Positions 17,320 through 26,751 of a DNA stretch of 34,864 bases are shown here, one piece after another. Under the pieces are notes generated by a model, which did not search any database, was not told the origin of the DNA, and saw only the letters and a program-made list of their open reading frames with translations. Positions within the stretch are counted from its first letter, which is position 1; the number at the start of each line of letters is the position of its first letter. Made by a program: the position numbers and the translations under genes. This DNA is from Pseudonocardia sp. (GTDB lineage Bacteria; Actinomycetota; Actinomycetes; Mycobacteriales; Pseudonocardiaceae), in the NCBI GenBank assembly GCA_019244295.1, contig JAFASX010000116.1:1-34864 (forward strand), read 5' to 3'.

Positions 17320-17502
17320 TCAGCCAACCCAGGAGACAAGCAATATGTCTACCCGTCGATCATAATCGAGCACAAGGCGCCGCCACTGACAGTCAAAATC
17401 TGCCGCGTCTTCAGGCGTCAGCGCCCGCCTAATCTGGGCCGGAGAGGCGTCCGCAAACGGCGGACGGTCTGGCTCCAGCGGCTGGGCCGCGGCTGCGGTC
17501 AT
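17320..17502 (-). CDS. Small DUF6247-like protein between era and recO
   Basis: A 60-residue frame starting at ATG 17502: PPFADASPAQIRRALTPEDA then ADFDCQWRRLVLDYDRR. The 'ASPAxIRxALxPEDxxxFDxxWR' pattern resembles actinobacterial DUF6247 proteins, which often sit beside RelE-like toxins. Those proteins are longer (about 90 or more residues) and continue with a different helix, so this copy may be truncated, perhaps by a frame change after FDCQWR. No toxin gene is adjacent. The ribosome binding site is weak. It lies 61 bp after era and 7 bp before recO. Confidence 0.45.
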   Translation of the reverse strand: MTAAAAQPLEPDRPPFADASPAQIRRALTPEDAADFDCQWRRLVLDYDRRVDILLVSWVG

Positions 17503-17563
17503 GAGGGACACGGTAGCCGGTGCCGCAACGCCACCCGAACATGGCGAGCTAAATATCACGGGG

Positions 17564-18490
17564 CTAAAAGCCCAACCGGCGCAGCTGCTTCGGGTCCCGC
17601 TGCCAATCCTTGGCGACTTTGACATGCAACTCGAGGTAGATCTTGGTGCCGAGCAGAGCCTCGATCTGTTGGCGCGCGGCGGTACCGACTTCTTTGAGCC
17701 GCGCCCCGCCTTTGCCGATGATGATCCCCTTCTGGCTGTCGCGTTCCACGTAGAGCACCGCGTGCACGTCCAGGAGGTCGTCACGGCCGTTGCGCGGGAC
17801 CATCTCCTCGACCAGCACGGCCAGCGAGTGCGGCAACTCGTCGCGCACACCCTCCAGCGCGGCTTCCCGGATCAGCTCGGCGACCAGGGTGGACTCCGGC
17901 TCATCGGTCAGCTCGCCGTCGGGATACAGCGGCGGTCCTTCCGGCAAGCGAGCTATCAACAGCTCAGCGACCGTGGCCACTTGGAAGCCGTCGACGGCCG
18001 AGCACGGCACGATCTCGGCGAAGTCCATCAGCGCGTTCAGCTGGGTAAGCCGCTGTGCTATCTGGCCGGTCGAGGACAGGTCGGTTTTGGTGACGATCCC
18101 GATCACCGGGGTGCGGCGGGCCACGGTACGCAGCTCGCTCACGATGAACTCGTCGCCACGCCCGACTGGAACGTCGGCCGGCACACAGAAGCCGATCACA
18201 TCAACCACCGCCCAGGTTTCCCTGACCACGTCATTGAGCCGCTGGCCGAGCAGGGTTCGTGGCTTGTGCAAGCCCGGGGTGTCGATCACGATAAGCTGCG
18301 CATCCGGGCGGTGCAGGATGCCTCGGATGGCGTGGCGGGTGGTTTGCGGACGGCTGGAGGTGATGGCCACCTTCCCGCCGACCAGCGCGTTGGTCAGAGT
18401 CGACTTGCCGGCGTTGGGTCGGCCGACGAAACAGGCGAACCCCGAGCGGTGCTCGGTGGTGGGAGTGCTCGCCGGGGTGCTCATACTCAC
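17564..18490 (-). CDS. era: Ribosome-assembly GTPase Era
   Basis: A 308-residue GTPase that binds the 3' end of 16S rRNA during small-subunit assembly. G1 is GRPNAGKST (23-31), G2 lies in TSSRPQTTRHAI, G3 is DTPGLHKP and G4 is TKTD. The C-terminal KH domain includes YVERDSQKGIIIGKGGARLKE up to the final PKQLRRLGF. The GTG at 18490 overlaps the lhgO stop by 4 bp (GTGA); ATG at 18484 is an alternative. Same order as Rv2364c. The KH GxxG is intact (GKGG). Confidence 0.96.
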   Translation of the reverse strand: MSMSTPASTPTTEHRSGFACFVGRPNAGKSTLTNALVGGKVAITSSRPQTTRHAIRGILHRPDAQLIVIDTPGLHKPRTLLGQRLNDVVRETWAVVDVIGFCVPADVPVGRGDEFIVSELRTVARRTPVIGIVTKTDLSSTGQIAQRLTQLNALMDFAEIVPCSAVDGFQVATVAELLIARLPEGPPLYPDGELTDEPESTLVAELIREAALEGVRDELPHSLAVLVEEMVPRNGRDDLLDVHAVLYVERDSQKGIIIGKGGARLKEVGTAARQQIEALLGTKIYLELHVKVAKDWQRDPKQLRRLGF

Positions 18491-19731
18491 CGCGCCACCG
18501 GGACGTGGTGCTCGCCGATCAACCGGGCGGCGATCTCCCGCCCGATCGGCAGCGCGGCGGTGGCCGCTGGGGACGGCGCGTTGAGTACGTGCAACACGGC
18601 GGCATCACCGGGCCCGCCGTCAGTGGCGAAACCGTCGGTGATAAACAAGAAGTCGTCCACCAGACCGCCGTCGAAACGCACGGCCTGCGCCCGTACCCCA
18701 GCGCCGGCCGGCACCAGGTCGGCGGCCCGCACGTCCGGCAGCATTCGCCGCACCCGGGCGGCCATCACCTCCCGCGACAGTGAGCCCCGTACCTCGGCGA
18801 CAGCGTGACGCCAGTACCGAAGAGCCAACCGATACAGCCCGGGAAAAGCCAGCGTGGTGGCCAGCTCGCGAACACGTACGGTCGACCACCGGTAGCCCTC
18901 TCTGGCCAGCGCGAACACAGCGTTCGGCCCGACGTGTACCTGCCCATCCACGCCCCGGGTGGCGTGCACCCCGAGGAATGGCAGCGCCGGGTCGGGCACC
19001 GGATACACCAGCTCGCGCACCTGCTCCGCCACCGCCTCACGCAGCCGGGCGTACTCGCCTCGGAACGGCACGATCCGCACGCCAGGCCGCAGCCCGCTAC
19101 GCAGCGCCAGTTCATCACTGCGCAGTCCGGCACAGGCCACCGCACACCCACCGAGCAGATCCCCGCGTTCAGTGTGCGCCACGACATCAGCGCGCCGGCG
19201 GGTGAGTCGCAGCACCGGCCGGTTGAGCAGCAGCTGGCCGCCTTCGGCCACGAACAGCTCAGCCAGTTTCTCCGCGACCAGCCGAAAGTCACACACCCCC
19301 GCGCCGGGCACGTGTAACGCCGCCAGCGCGCGCACCGCTGGTTCACGGCGACGGACCTGCGCGGGACCCAGCTCGTGGCACTCCACCCCGTTGGCCAGCC
19401 CCCGCCGGGCCAGCTCGGCCAGCCGGGGCAACTCCGCCAGCTCGGTGGCGACCACCAGCTTGCCGCCGATCCGGTGCGGCAGATCGTGCGCCCGGCAGAA
19501 GGCGACCGTTTCGTCCCGGCCGGCCACCGCCAGCCGCGCCTTGGCACTGCCTGGCTGGTAGTACAGCCCAGAGTGGATCACTCCGGAATTGTGCCCACTT
19601 TGCGCGGCCGCCACCGTCGGCTGCGCTTCCAGGACGGCCACCGTCAGCCCTCGGCGGCGCAGCTCACGCGCGGTCGCCAGCCCGACGATGCCGCCGCCGA
19701 CCACGACGACGTCGTACCGTGGCGTACTCAT
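18487..19731 (-). CDS. lhgO: L-2-hydroxyglutarate oxidase family FAD enzyme
   Basis: A 414-residue FAD-dependent oxidase/dehydrogenase of the DAO family that returns L-2-hydroxyglutarate to 2-oxoglutarate. The dinucleotide fold is YDVVVVGGGIVGLATARELR, followed by the LhgO-like SGHNSGVIHSGLYYQPGS. Substrate-side blocks include RIVPFRGEYARLR, VYPVPDPALPFLGVH and LHVLNAPSPAATAALPIG. The ATG at 19731 lies one base after the upstream stop, so it is coupled. It is inserted between the Rv2365c homologue and era, which are neighbours in M. tuberculosis. An electron acceptor other than oxygen is possible. Confidence 0.88.
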   Translation of the reverse strand: MSTPRYDVVVVGGGIVGLATARELRRRGLTVAVLEAQPTVAAAQSGHNSGVIHSGLYYQPGSAKARLAVAGRDETVAFCRAHDLPHRIGGKLVVATELAELPRLAELARRGLANGVECHELGPAQVRRREPAVRALAALHVPGAGVCDFRLVAEKLAELFVAEGGQLLLNRPVLRLTRRRADVVAHTERGDLLGGCAVACAGLRSDELALRSGLRPGVRIVPFRGEYARLREAVAEQVRELVYPVPDPALPFLGVHATRGVDGQVHVGPNAVFALAREGYRWSTVRVRELATTLAFPGLYRLALRYWRHAVAEVRGSLSREVMAARVRRMLPDVRAADLVPAGAGVRAQAVRFDGGLVDDFLFITDGFATDGGPGDAAVLHVLNAPSPAATAALPIGREIAARLIGEHHVPVAR

Positions 19732-19732
19732 G

Positions 19733-20101
19733 TCATGGCCGCAGGACGCCACGCACCGCGCCCGACTCATCGGCGAGCAGCACCGGCGCCCGTGGTCCGA
19801 GCTCACGAACAGCGGCCAACGACGTCAGGTCAGGTTCGTGGCCGTCGACGCTGACCATCGCGGCCGCCTCGAGCCTCAGCGCACCGCTGGACACCGCCGC
19901 CGCGACCGCCGCCTGCAGCGCGCTCAACCGCAACGATGGGAGCTCAACGGTCGCCGCGGCGTAGGTTCGCCCGTCGGTGTCTCGCACCGCGGCGCCATCG
20001 GGAGCTCCAACTCGAGCCCGAGTGGAGCGCGCCAAGGTGACGATCTTTGCGTCCTCGGGATCCAGCTTGGGCACTGTTGCCTCCGAGTCAGCTGGGCACA
20101 T
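19733..20101 (-). CDS. Cytidine deaminase-like protein lacking catalytic residues (Rv2365c-like)
   Basis: A 122-residue protein. [40 protein letters not shown] and [21 protein letters not shown] follow the outline of a small cytidine-deaminase fold, but the catalytic HAE/CAE and PCxxC zinc motifs are absent. It may be a structural or regulatory relative. ATG at 20101 ([10 protein letters not shown]) follows AGAGGGAAGTG and overlaps the corC stop by 14 bp. A longer frame to 20179 is made of the SQ repeat read from the corC tail and is unlikely. Position between corC and era matches Rv2365c. Confidence 0.78.
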   Translation of the reverse strand: MCPADSEATVPKLDPEDAKIVTLARSTRARVGAPDGAAVRDTDGRTYAAATVELPSLRLSALQAAVAAAVSSGALRLEAAAMVSVDGHEPDLTSLAAVRELGPRAPVLLADESGAVRGVLRP

Positions 20102-21473
20102 CACTTCCCTCTCGCTCACGATCTCGATCTGGCTCTGGCTCTGGCTCTGGCTCTGGTTCTGGCGTCGAGCTGGCGCCATCGGGTCCGTTCGCGGGTTGAC
20201 GTATCGGGCTCACCAGTACGGTGGTGATCCGAATTCGGCCGCGAGCGTCCTTGCCGCCTTCGGCGAGCAGCCGCAGCCCGGCGACCTCGGCGCAGGCCCC
20301 CGGCAACAGCACCCGTCCCAGCCGCTGGGCCACCAGGCCGCCGACGGTGTCCACATCGGCCGTCGCCAGTTCGTTGGCCATCTCCACGCCGAACAGCTCC
20401 CCCAGCTCAGCCACCGGCAGCCGAGCGGCGACTCGCAAGGTGTACTCGTCGACCGGCTGCACCGGCGGAATCTCTTCGGTGTCGTATTCGTCGGTGATCT
20501 CGCCGACGATCTCCTCCAGGATGTCCTCGATGGTGACGACCCCAGCGGTGCCGCCGTATTCGTCGACCACGATCGCCATGTGGTAGCGGCTGCGCTGCAT
20601 CTCCTTGAGCAGCTCATCCACCGGCTTGGAGTCGGGCACGAACACCGGCGGTCGCATCACCTCGACCACGCCGCGTTCCGGTTCGCCGTTCTGCACGCTG
20701 GCCGCCAGGTCCTTGAGGAAGGCCACCCCGATGATGTCGTCCACGCCGTCGCCGAGCACCGGAATCCGGGAGTAGCCGCTGCGCAGCGCAAGCGTGAGGG
20801 CGTCGTGCACGGTCTTGTCCCGCTCGATCCAAACCAAGTCGGTCCGAGGCACCATCACGTCCCTAGTGGGCGTATCGCCGAGCTCGAACACTGAATGGAT
20901 CATCTGTCGCTCGTCCTCGGCGACCACGCCGCGCGCACCGGCGAGGTCGACCGCCTCGCGCAGCTCAACCTCGGAGGAGAACGGCCCTTCCCGGAACCCA
21001 CGACCGGGAGTGATCGCGTTTCCGACCAGGATCAGCAACCGGGTCAGCGGGCCAAGCAGAGCGGCCAACGCCCGCACCGGCGCCGCCAGCAGCAGTCCAC
21101 TACCGTAAGGGTGTTGGCGGCCGATAGTGCATGGCCCGACCCCGATCAGGACGTAATCAACCACTACCATGATCGAACCGGCCACCACCGCCCCCAGCCC
21201 GACCGGCTTGACCAGCCGAACCGCGACCATGGTGGCCAATACGGTGGCCACCGTCTCACACGTCAGCCGAAGCAACAATAGCAGGTTGACGTATCGGGGG
21301 CGGTCGGCCAGCACGGCGGCCAGCTGCCGCGACCCGGCCCGGCCCGCCCGGACCAGGGCGTCCACTCTGGCTCGGGAAACGGTGCCCAACGAAGCGTCCG
21401 CGGCGGCGAACAACCCGGCCAACGGGACCAGCATGACCGCCAGCACGATCTGCCAGACAATGTCCGCGGTCAT
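20088..21473 (-). CDS. CorC/HlyC-type membrane protein with CBS domains
   Basis: A 461-residue integral membrane protein. The N-terminal CNNM/DUF21 domain has several hydrophobic segments ([39 protein letters not shown]). Two CBS domains follow ([15 protein letters not shown] to [24 protein letters not shown] to [20 protein letters not shown]), then the CorC_HlyC domain. Relatives are linked to magnesium and cobalt efflux. The tail is a repetitive Pro-Glu/Asp-Arg stretch. The ATG overlaps the ybeY stop by 4 bp. Homologue of Rv2366c. Transport substrate is inferred only. Confidence 0.93.
   Translation of the reverse strand: MTADIVWQIVLAVMLVPLAGLFAAADASLGTVSRARVDALVRAGRAGSRQLAAVLADRPRYVNLLLLLRLTCETVATVLATMVAVRLVKPVGLGAVVAGSIMVVVDYVLIGVGPCTIGRQHPYGSGLLLAAPVRALAALLGPLTRLLILVGNAITPGRGFREGPFSSEVELREAVDLAGARGVVAEDERQMIHSVFELGDTPTRDVMVPRTDLVWIERDKTVHDALTLALRSGYSRIPVLGDGVDDIIGVAFLKDLAASVQNGEPERGVVEVMRPPVFVPDSKPVDELLKEMQRSRYHMAIVVDEYGGTAGVVTIEDILEEIVGEITDEYDTEEIPPVQPVDEYTLRVAARLPVAELGELFGVEMANELATADVDTVGGLVAQRLGRVLLPGACAEVAGLRLLAEGGKDARGRIRITTVLVSPIRQPANGPDGASSTPEPEPEPEPEPDRDREREGSDVPS
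20129..20162. repeat. Hexanucleotide tandem repeat (CTGGCT)
   Basis: Four perfect CTGGCT units, one variant CTGGTT and a partial unit form a microsatellite inside the 3' end of corC. On the coding strand it makes the alternating Pro-Glu tail. A 6-bp unit changes length without changing frame. It ends just upstream of the start of the next gene. Confidence 0.9.
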
Positions 21474-22033
21474 GTCGGACCGCCGCGGCGCTCACGGCTA
21501 TGGGGTTCCTCGAGCCCAGCGGTATCCAGCACATGGGAATCCGCGCGGCGCTGGCGCTGGCGTATCTCGGCCTCGGCACGGGCCGCGCGCCAGCTGCCCA
21601 GCAGCTGGTTCTGCAGGGCAAACATCTCCCGTTCCTCGGCTTCGTCGGCGTGGTCGTAGCCGAGTAAGTGCAGCACGCCGTGCACGGTGAGCAGGTGGAG
21701 TTCGTCGGCGAGTCCGTGCCCGGCTTTGCGTGCCTGCTCCCTGGCGAACGCCGGACACAGCACGATGTCGCCGAGGATGGATTCTGGATCGTCTAGCGAG
21801 TCCGGCCGGCGGGTGGCGTCCAGCTCGTCCATCGGGAACGACATCACGTCGGTCGGACCTGGCTCGTCCATCCAGCGCTCGTGCAGCTCGGCCATGACGT
21901 CCAGCTCGACCAACAGCACACTCAGCTCGGCAAGCGGGTTAACCCGCATCGCGTCCAGCGCGAAACGCGCCACCGACACGATCAACTTCTCGTCCACGGA
22001 TACGCCGGACTCGTTGCAGATCTCGATACTCAA
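21470..22033 (-). CDS. ybeY: Endoribonuclease / rRNA maturation factor YbeY
   Basis: A 187-residue metal-dependent RNase for 16S rRNA 3'-end maturation and ribosome quality control. The zinc histidines are in [15 protein letters not shown] (HxxxHxxxxxH), and DVMSFPMDE is the other conserved block. TTG at 22033 ([15 protein letters not shown]) is the start: GGAG lies 7 nt upstream and the family begins here. A polar tail of about 30 residues after the helix [15 protein letters not shown] extends past typical YbeY. It lies 23 bp after phoH and overlaps corC by 4 bp. Confidence 0.95.
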   Translation of the reverse strand: MSIEICNESGVSVDEKLIVSVARFALDAMRVNPLAELSVLLVELDVMAELHERWMDEPGPTDVMSFPMDELDATRRPDSLDDPESILGDIVLCPAFAREQARKAGHGLADELHLLTVHGVLHLLGYDHADEAEEREMFALQNQLLGSWRAARAEAEIRQRQRRADSHVLDTAGLEEPHSRERRGGPT

Positions 22034-22056
22034 TGCTCGGCTCCGCTCGCTGGCAC

Positions 22057-23103
22057 TCAACGACGACGGCGGCGGTCCGCCCGGTTCGGCACCAGCCGCC
22101 TGGTCGGTTCCTGGGTGGCATCCCAACGGGCATACGCATCGACAATCTCTGACACCAACCGATGGCGTACCACGTCGGTGCTGGTCAACTGGGCAAAGTG
22201 GACATCGTCGATCCCGCCGAGGATCTCTTGCACCACCAGTAACCCGGACCGCGCCCCGCCGGACAGGTCGATCTGGGTGACGTCCCCGGTGACCACGACC
22301 TGAGAACCAAAACCCAGTCGGGTCAGGAACATCTTCATCTGCTCGGGCGTGGTGTTCTGCGCCTCGTCCAAGATGATGAACGCGTCGTTTAGGGTACGCC
22401 CACGCATGTAAGCCAGCGGAGCCACCTCGATCGTGCCAGCGGCCATCAGCTTCGGGATCGACTCCGGGTCGATCATGTCGTGCAGCGCGTCGTACAGCGG
22501 ACGCAGGTACGGGTCGATCTTCTCGTACAGCGTGCCAGGCAGGAACCCGAGGCTCTCCCCCGCCTCGACGGCGGGGCGGGTCAACACGATCCGGTTGACC
22601 TGTTTGGCCTGCAGTGCCTGGACCGCCTTCGCCATGGCCAGGTAGGTCTTGCCGGTACCGGCAGGGCCGATCCCGAACACGATGGTGTGTCGATCGATCG
22701 CATCGACATAGCGCTTCTGGTTCAGCGTCTTCGGTCTGATCGTGCGGCCCCGACGGGACAGGATGTCAAGACTGAGCACCTCGGCCGGGGATTCTCCTTC
22801 GGCCTGCTCGTCGGTCAACATGGCCACGGTACGCCGAACCGCGTCCGGGCCGAGCTGCTGACCCCGCTCCGCCAGGGTTATCAGCTCACCGAATACTCGC
22901 TCGGCGAAAGCGACCTCCGCCGGCGGACCGCTCAGGGTGAGCTCGTTGCCCCGGACGTGGATGTCGGCTTCGAGCAGGTTTTCGGTGGTGCGCAGGTTTT
23001 CGTCTCGGGAACCGAGCAGCGCCAGCAGCGCCGACTCAGGCACGGTAATCCGGGACTGCGCGGAGGACCCGGAGATGGACTGGCCCGGTTGACTACCGGC
23101 CAC
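22057..23103 (-). CDS. phoH: PhoH-like ATPase (YbeZ type)
   Basis: A 348-residue P-loop ATPase. The N-terminal KH-like part ([20 protein letters not shown]) precedes the PhoH domain: Walker [31 protein letters not shown], Walker [21 protein letters not shown] and [11 protein letters not shown]. Linked to RNA metabolism with YbeY, its neighbour here. GTG at 23103 is the start; the first 20 residues are variable. A pair of 17-bp direct repeats lies upstream. Equivalent to Rv2368c. Confidence 0.94.
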   Translation of the reverse strand: MAGSQPGQSISGSSAQSRITVPESALLALLGSRDENLRTTENLLEADIHVRGNELTLSGPPAEVAFAERVFGELITLAERGQQLGPDAVRRTVAMLTDEQAEGESPAEVLSLDILSRRGRTIRPKTLNQKRYVDAIDRHTIVFGIGPAGTGKTYLAMAKAVQALQAKQVNRIVLTRPAVEAGESLGFLPGTLYEKIDPYLRPLYDALHDMIDPESIPKLMAAGTIEVAPLAYMRGRTLNDAFIILDEAQNTTPEQMKMFLTRLGFGSQVVVTGDVTQIDLSGGARSGLLVVQEILGGIDDVHFAQLTSTDVVRHRLVSEIVDAYARWDATQEPTRRLVPNRADRRRRR

Positions 23104-23148
23104 GTGGAATGCTGCCCTGCTTTCTTGCCTGCTCGACGCTGCCTTGTG

Positions 23149-23182
23149 GATGTCGCTGCCCCTTAGATGTCACTGCCCTGAA
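23149..23182. repeat. Two tandem 17-bp repeats upstream of phoH
   Basis: GATGTCGCTGCCCCTTA is followed directly by GATGTCACTGCCCTGAA and then a third GATG. The units differ at four of 17 positions. They lie 46-79 bp upstream of the phoH start and could be paired regulator sites or a decayed duplication. Confidence 0.55.
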
Positions 23183-23250
23183 GATGTTTTTAGTGAGGCG
23201 GGTTGACGTGCAGGGTCATGTTAGCGGCAGGCCCCGACAAAAGCTGTCGA

Positions 23251-24090
23251 CTAGTGGAGACTAGAGCTGATTGACTGATCTGAGTCGCGGGTGCCGGGCC
23301 AGCGCCCGGAGGCCGAGCTTGCTTCCCCCTGATGCGCTTCCCACCGACGGGTGAGCGCACCGAGCGCACCGAGCGCCACCGCCGCGGCGGTGGAAGCACG
23401 CAACACCTCGGGCCCCAGCCGCACCGCTCGCGCGCCGGCCGCCGTCAGCGCCGCCAGCTCGCCGTCGCTCAGACCACCTTCGGGACCGACCACGACCAGC
23501 AGCTGCGCCACCTCACGAAGCTCCGCGACAACCTGGGCTATCGGCGTTGTCGCCGCCTCGTGCAGCAGCAGCGCCGCTCCCGTCGGCTCGCGCAGCCGCG
23601 AACACCGGGCGACCAGGTCTTGGGTGTTCACCGGCGCACCAATCTCGGGCAGCCAGGCCCGTCGAGACTGCTTGCTGGCGGCAACCGCCGTCGCACGCCA
23701 GCGAGCCAGGGCTTTCACCCCGCGTGCCCCTTCGTCCCAGCGCACGACACAGCGCGCGGCCCGCCACGGCAGCACTTCGTCGACCCCGGCTTCGGTGGCT
23801 AGCTCGACGGCCAGCTCGCCCCGCTCGCCTTTGACCAGCGCCTGCGCCAGAGTCACCGTCGGGATCGACCGGGGCGTCCACTCACGCTTCGTGATCCGGA
23901 TATCTAGCGCGTCTCGCCGTACGGCGACGACTTCGCCAATCGCCCTGGTCCCTCGGCCGTCACCAAGTAACAACAACTCGCCGACCTGTATCCGCCGCAC
24001 GGTGGCGGCATGTCGACCCTCCGGGCCGGTCAGCTCGGCGTGTTCGCCCGCCGGCAGCTGGTCAACCAGAAACAGCGGTGGGGTGCTCAC
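23251..24090 (-). CDS. rsmE: 16S rRNA (uracil(1498)-N(3))-methyltransferase
   Basis: A 279-residue SPOUT methyltransferase that methylates U1498 of 16S rRNA. The N-terminal PUA-like domain reads PLFLVDQLPAGEHAELTGPE to HAATVRRIQVGE. The SPOUT knot is VVVGPEGGLSDGELAALTAAG then VRLGPEVLRASTAAAVAL. GTG at 24090 (STPPLFLVDQ) is chosen by family comparison; the frame extends to 24165 into the end of dnaJ. The gene follows dnaJ by 31 bp and is separated from phoH by a 147-bp gap. Same neighbourhood as Rv2372c. Confidence 0.93.
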   Translation of the reverse strand: MSTPPLFLVDQLPAGEHAELTGPEGRHAATVRRIQVGELLLLGDGRGTRAIGEVVAVRRDALDIRITKREWTPRSIPTVTLAQALVKGERGELAVELATEAGVDEVLPWRAARCVVRWDEGARGVKALARWRATAVAASKQSRRAWLPEIGAPVNTQDLVARCSRLREPTGAALLLHEAATTPIAQVVAELREVAQLLVVVGPEGGLSDGELAALTAAGARAVRLGPEVLRASTAAAVALGALGALTRRWEAHQGEASSASGRWPGTRDSDQSISSSLH

Positions 24091-24121
24091 ATGCTCACCG
24101 GCCGCGATCCTGGCGCCTAGC

Positions 24122-25282
24122 TCACCGGCTGCCTCGGGGACCGCGCAGCCGCGAGAACAGTCCACCGCCGTTACGCGCGCTCATGGCCGCGTCGGTTTGC
24201 TCCTCGCCGCGCAGCACGGCCAGCTCGCGCAACAGCTCGATCTGCCTGGCATCCAACCTGGTCGGGGTGAGCACTTCGATGTGCACCATCAGATCGCCAC
24301 GTCCATCGACGCGACCGGTCGAGCGCAGCCGAGGCAGGCCTCGGCCCCGCAAGGTTCGCACGGTACCGGTCTGTGTGCCTGGCTCGATATCCAGGTCAAG
24401 CTCCTCGTCCTCGAAGAGGCTGGGCAAACGCACCGTGGTACCCAAGGCCGCCGCCGTCATCGGCAACGGCAGCACGCAGTGCAAGTCGACGCCCTCCCTG
24501 GTGAAGACGTCGTGCGGGGCCTCCTCGACCTCCACATAGAGGTCCCCCGCCGGCCCACCGCCGGAACCAACCTCGCCTTGGCCGGCCAGCCGCACCCGCA
24601 TGCCGTCGGTCACCCCCGCCGGCATCTTGACGGTCACCGACCGGCGAGCGCGCACCCGGCCGTCGCCGCCGCACTGCCGGCACGGCTCGGGGATCACCTG
24701 CCCGAGGCCCCGGCAGGTCGGGCACGTGCGGTTGGTGACGACCTGGCCGAGGAACGAGCGCTGCACGCTCTGAACTTCTCCTCGGCCACCGCAGGTGTCA
24801 CATCGTGCCGGTGAGGTGCCCGGTGCGCAGCCGGACCCGGTGCACTGGCTGCACAACACGGCGGTGTCAACGGTGAGCTCTTTGGTCAGCCCGGTCGCGC
24901 ACTCCTCGAGCGTCAAGCGCATCCGGATCAACGCATCCCCACCGGGCTGCACCCGGCTGCGCGGGCCCCGCCCGGTGGCACCACTCGCGGTACCGAAGAA
25001 GGCATCCATGATGTCGCCAAGACCACCGAACCCGGCGAACGGGTCGCCACTTCGGCCGGCTCCGTTGTCCAGCGGATCGCCGCCGAGGTCGACGATGCGC
25101 CGCTTCTCGGGGTCGGACAGAACCTCATAGGCGGTGCTGACTTCGGCAAAACGCTCTCGCGCCCCGGGATCGGGGTTGACGTCCGGGTGTAACTCGCGAG
25201 CGAGTTTGCGGTATGCCCGCTTGAGCTCGTCCTGGCCAGCATCCCTGCCGACTCCCAGGATCCCGTAGTAGTCCCTGGCCAC
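24122..25282 (-). CDS. dnaJ: Molecular chaperone DnaJ (type I)
   Basis: A 386-residue Hsp40 co-chaperone of DnaK. The J domain begins [15 protein letters not shown] and has the HPD triad in [12 protein letters not shown] segment follows, then four zinc-binding repeats: [24 protein letters not shown] and CRQCGGDG. The substrate-binding C-terminal domain completes it. GTG at 25282 is chosen by family start; an in-frame ATG at 25297 with AGAAGG close by is an alternative. Located after hrcA, so it is the DnaJ2 of the hrcA-dnaJ2 pair (Rv2373c). Confidence 0.95.
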   Translation of the reverse strand: MARDYYGILGVGRDAGQDELKRAYRKLARELHPDVNPDPGARERFAEVSTAYEVLSDPEKRRIVDLGGDPLDNGAGRSGDPFAGFGGLGDIMDAFFGTASGATGRGPRSRVQPGGDALIRMRLTLEECATGLTKELTVDTAVLCSQCTGSGCAPGTSPARCDTCGGRGEVQSVQRSFLGQVVTNRTCPTCRGLGQVIPEPCRQCGGDGRVRARRSVTVKMPAGVTDGMRVRLAGQGEVGSGGGPAGDLYVEVEEAPHDVFTREGVDLHCVLPLPMTAAALGTTVRLPSLFEDEELDLDIEPGTQTGTVRTLRGRGLPRLRSTGRVDGRGDLMVHIEVLTPTRLDARQIELLRELAVLRGEEQTDAAMSARNGGGLFSRLRGPRGSR

Positions 25283-25361
25283 CCTTGCGTTCCCCATGTC
25301 CTTCTCGAAAGCTCCCACTATCTAGGCTCGGTGGCACCGCGCCTGTCTAATCCAATGAAAC

Positions 25362-26390
25362 TCAGCGGCCGGCCAACGCTTCACCCACGTACCGGGCCAC
25401 CGCGTGTACGGCGGCGATGGCACCCGGGTAGTCCATCCGGGTAGGACCGACCACGCCCAGTCCCCCCACCAGCATCTCACCAGGACCGTATCCAACGGAA
25501 ACCACCGAAGTGGAACGCATCTCTTCGGCCTCGTTCTCGTTGCCGATGCTCACCCGCACCTCAGGCGACGTGTGCGCGGAAGCAAGTAGCTTGAGGACGA
25601 CTACCTGCTCCTCCAACGCCTCCAGTATCTGGCGCAGAGAACCGGGAAAATCGGCCACATTGCGGGTCAGGTTGGCGGTACCGCCCAGCATCAGACGCTC
25701 CTCCGGGTGTTCCACTAGCGCGTCGATCAGCACCATAGCCAATGTGGTGACCTGATCACGAAGATCGTTTGGCGCCCTTTCCGGCAACTCGGCCACCAGC
25801 GCGGAGGCATCCGCCAAGCGCCGGCCCATCATGGCCGCGCTCAGCATGGTCCGGATTCGGCTCACCGAGTCCTCGCTGAGCACCTCACCGACCTCGACAA
25901 TCCGCTGGTCGACCCGTCCGCTGTCGGTGATCAGCACCAGCATCATCCGAGCCGGAGTCAGGGCGACCAGCTCGACGTGCCGTACCGTAGACCGGGTCAG
26001 TGTGGGGTACTGGACCACCGCGACCTGACGGGTGAGATGGGCGAGCAACCGCACGCTGCGCCGCAGTACGTCATCCAAGTCCAGCGCGCCAGCCAGGAAG
26101 GATTGAATAGCTTTGCGCTCGGCGCTGGACAACGGCTTGATCTGACTGAGCCGGTCCACAAAGCGCCGGTAGCCCTTGTCGGTCGGAATCCGGCCAGCGC
26201 TGGTGTGTGGCTGGGCGATATAGCCGTCGTCTTCCAGCGCGGCCATGTCGTTGCGGACCGTCGCGCTGGACACCCCGAGGTTGTGGCGCTCCACGATCGC
26301 TTTGGACCCGACTGGTTCCTGAGTGGCGACATAGTCCGCGACGATCGCACGCAGCACCTCGAACCGGCGCTCCTCGGCGTTCACCTCCAC
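25362..26390 (-). CDS. hrcA: Heat-inducible transcription repressor HrcA
   Basis: A 342-residue repressor of heat-shock chaperone genes that binds CIRCE elements. The N-terminal winged helix reads [21 protein letters not shown] and [21 protein letters not shown], followed by [13 protein letters not shown]. The C-terminal part ends with [24 protein letters not shown] at 26390 follows GAAGAGGTGAC. It leads the hrcA-dnaJ-rsmE cluster. I see no CIRCE in its upstream region. Confidence 0.95.
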   Translation of the reverse strand: MEVNAEERRFEVLRAIVADYVATQEPVGSKAIVERHNLGVSSATVRNDMAALEDDGYIAQPHTSAGRIPTDKGYRRFVDRLSQIKPLSSAERKAIQSFLAGALDLDDVLRRSVRLLAHLTRQVAVVQYPTLTRSTVRHVELVALTPARMMLVLITDSGRVDQRIVEVGEVLSEDSVSRIRTMLSAAMMGRRLADASALVAELPERAPNDLRDQVTTLAMVLIDALVEHPEERLMLGGTANLTRNVADFPGSLRQILEALEEQVVVLKLLASAHTSPEVRVSIGNENEAEEMRSTSVVSVGYGPGEMLVGGLGVVGPTRMDYPGAIAAVHAVARYVGEALAGR

Positions 26391-26727
26391 GTCACCTCTT
26401 CCTCACCCCCAACCATGCCAACGGTCCCACCCAGTCTACGGCGCTACCCGCGGCAGGGTATTCCATTGGGCGAACCACACTTGCACGGTTCAGGCCGGCA
26501 CAGCGACGACAAGGCTCGCATAGCACGTGCATGGCTGGCACAGCTCCCGCAAGTGCCGCGCCGGTCGCAGACGGGCTGTGCGAGCCTTCTGGGCGACTCC
26601 TGACCTGAACCGGTGCCCCACGCCAGTGTGCGTACTGGATCCGCCGACACCGCTATGGGAGGAAGGAGGTTTTGGCCGCCGCCAACCTCATGAATGTAGC
26701 GCGAGCCTGTCCTTGACCGGCTTCCAC
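26391..26727. other. Gap between hrcA and the GNAT pseudogene
   Basis: No gene is seen. The hrcA promoter should lie near 26391-26470. The stretch also holds copy A of the 78-bp inverted-repeat element (26511-26588) and, at its end, the start of an 8-bp tandem repeat. It marks the boundary between core genes on the left and accessory DNA on the right. Confidence 0.6.
26511..26588 (+). repeat. 78-bp element with 14-bp terminal inverted repeats, copy A
   Basis: The ends are AAGGCTCGCATAGC and GCTGTGCGAGCCTT, inverted repeats with one mismatch. The same 78-bp sequence occurs reversed at 34282-34359 with few differences, and similarity continues about 10-15 bp on both sides. The inside repeats the CACAGC/GCTGTG motif, so it could fold as an RNA or as a cruciform. 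It has no coding capacity. Confidence 0.85.
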
Positions 26728-26751
26728 TCATGCACTCATGCACTCATGCAC
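26726..26751. repeat. 8-bp tandem repeat (ACTCATGC), 3.25 copies
   Basis: Three perfect ACTCATGC units and a partial unit lie at the 3' end of the GNAT pseudogene. They fall inside the codons that would follow its premature stop. They are probably a slippage-prone simple repeat. Confidence 0.9.

Noticed and set aside
26511..26751. CRISPR array
   Set aside because: The repeats are one 78-bp palindromic element and a short 8-bp tandem repeat without spacers, and no cas genes are in the window.
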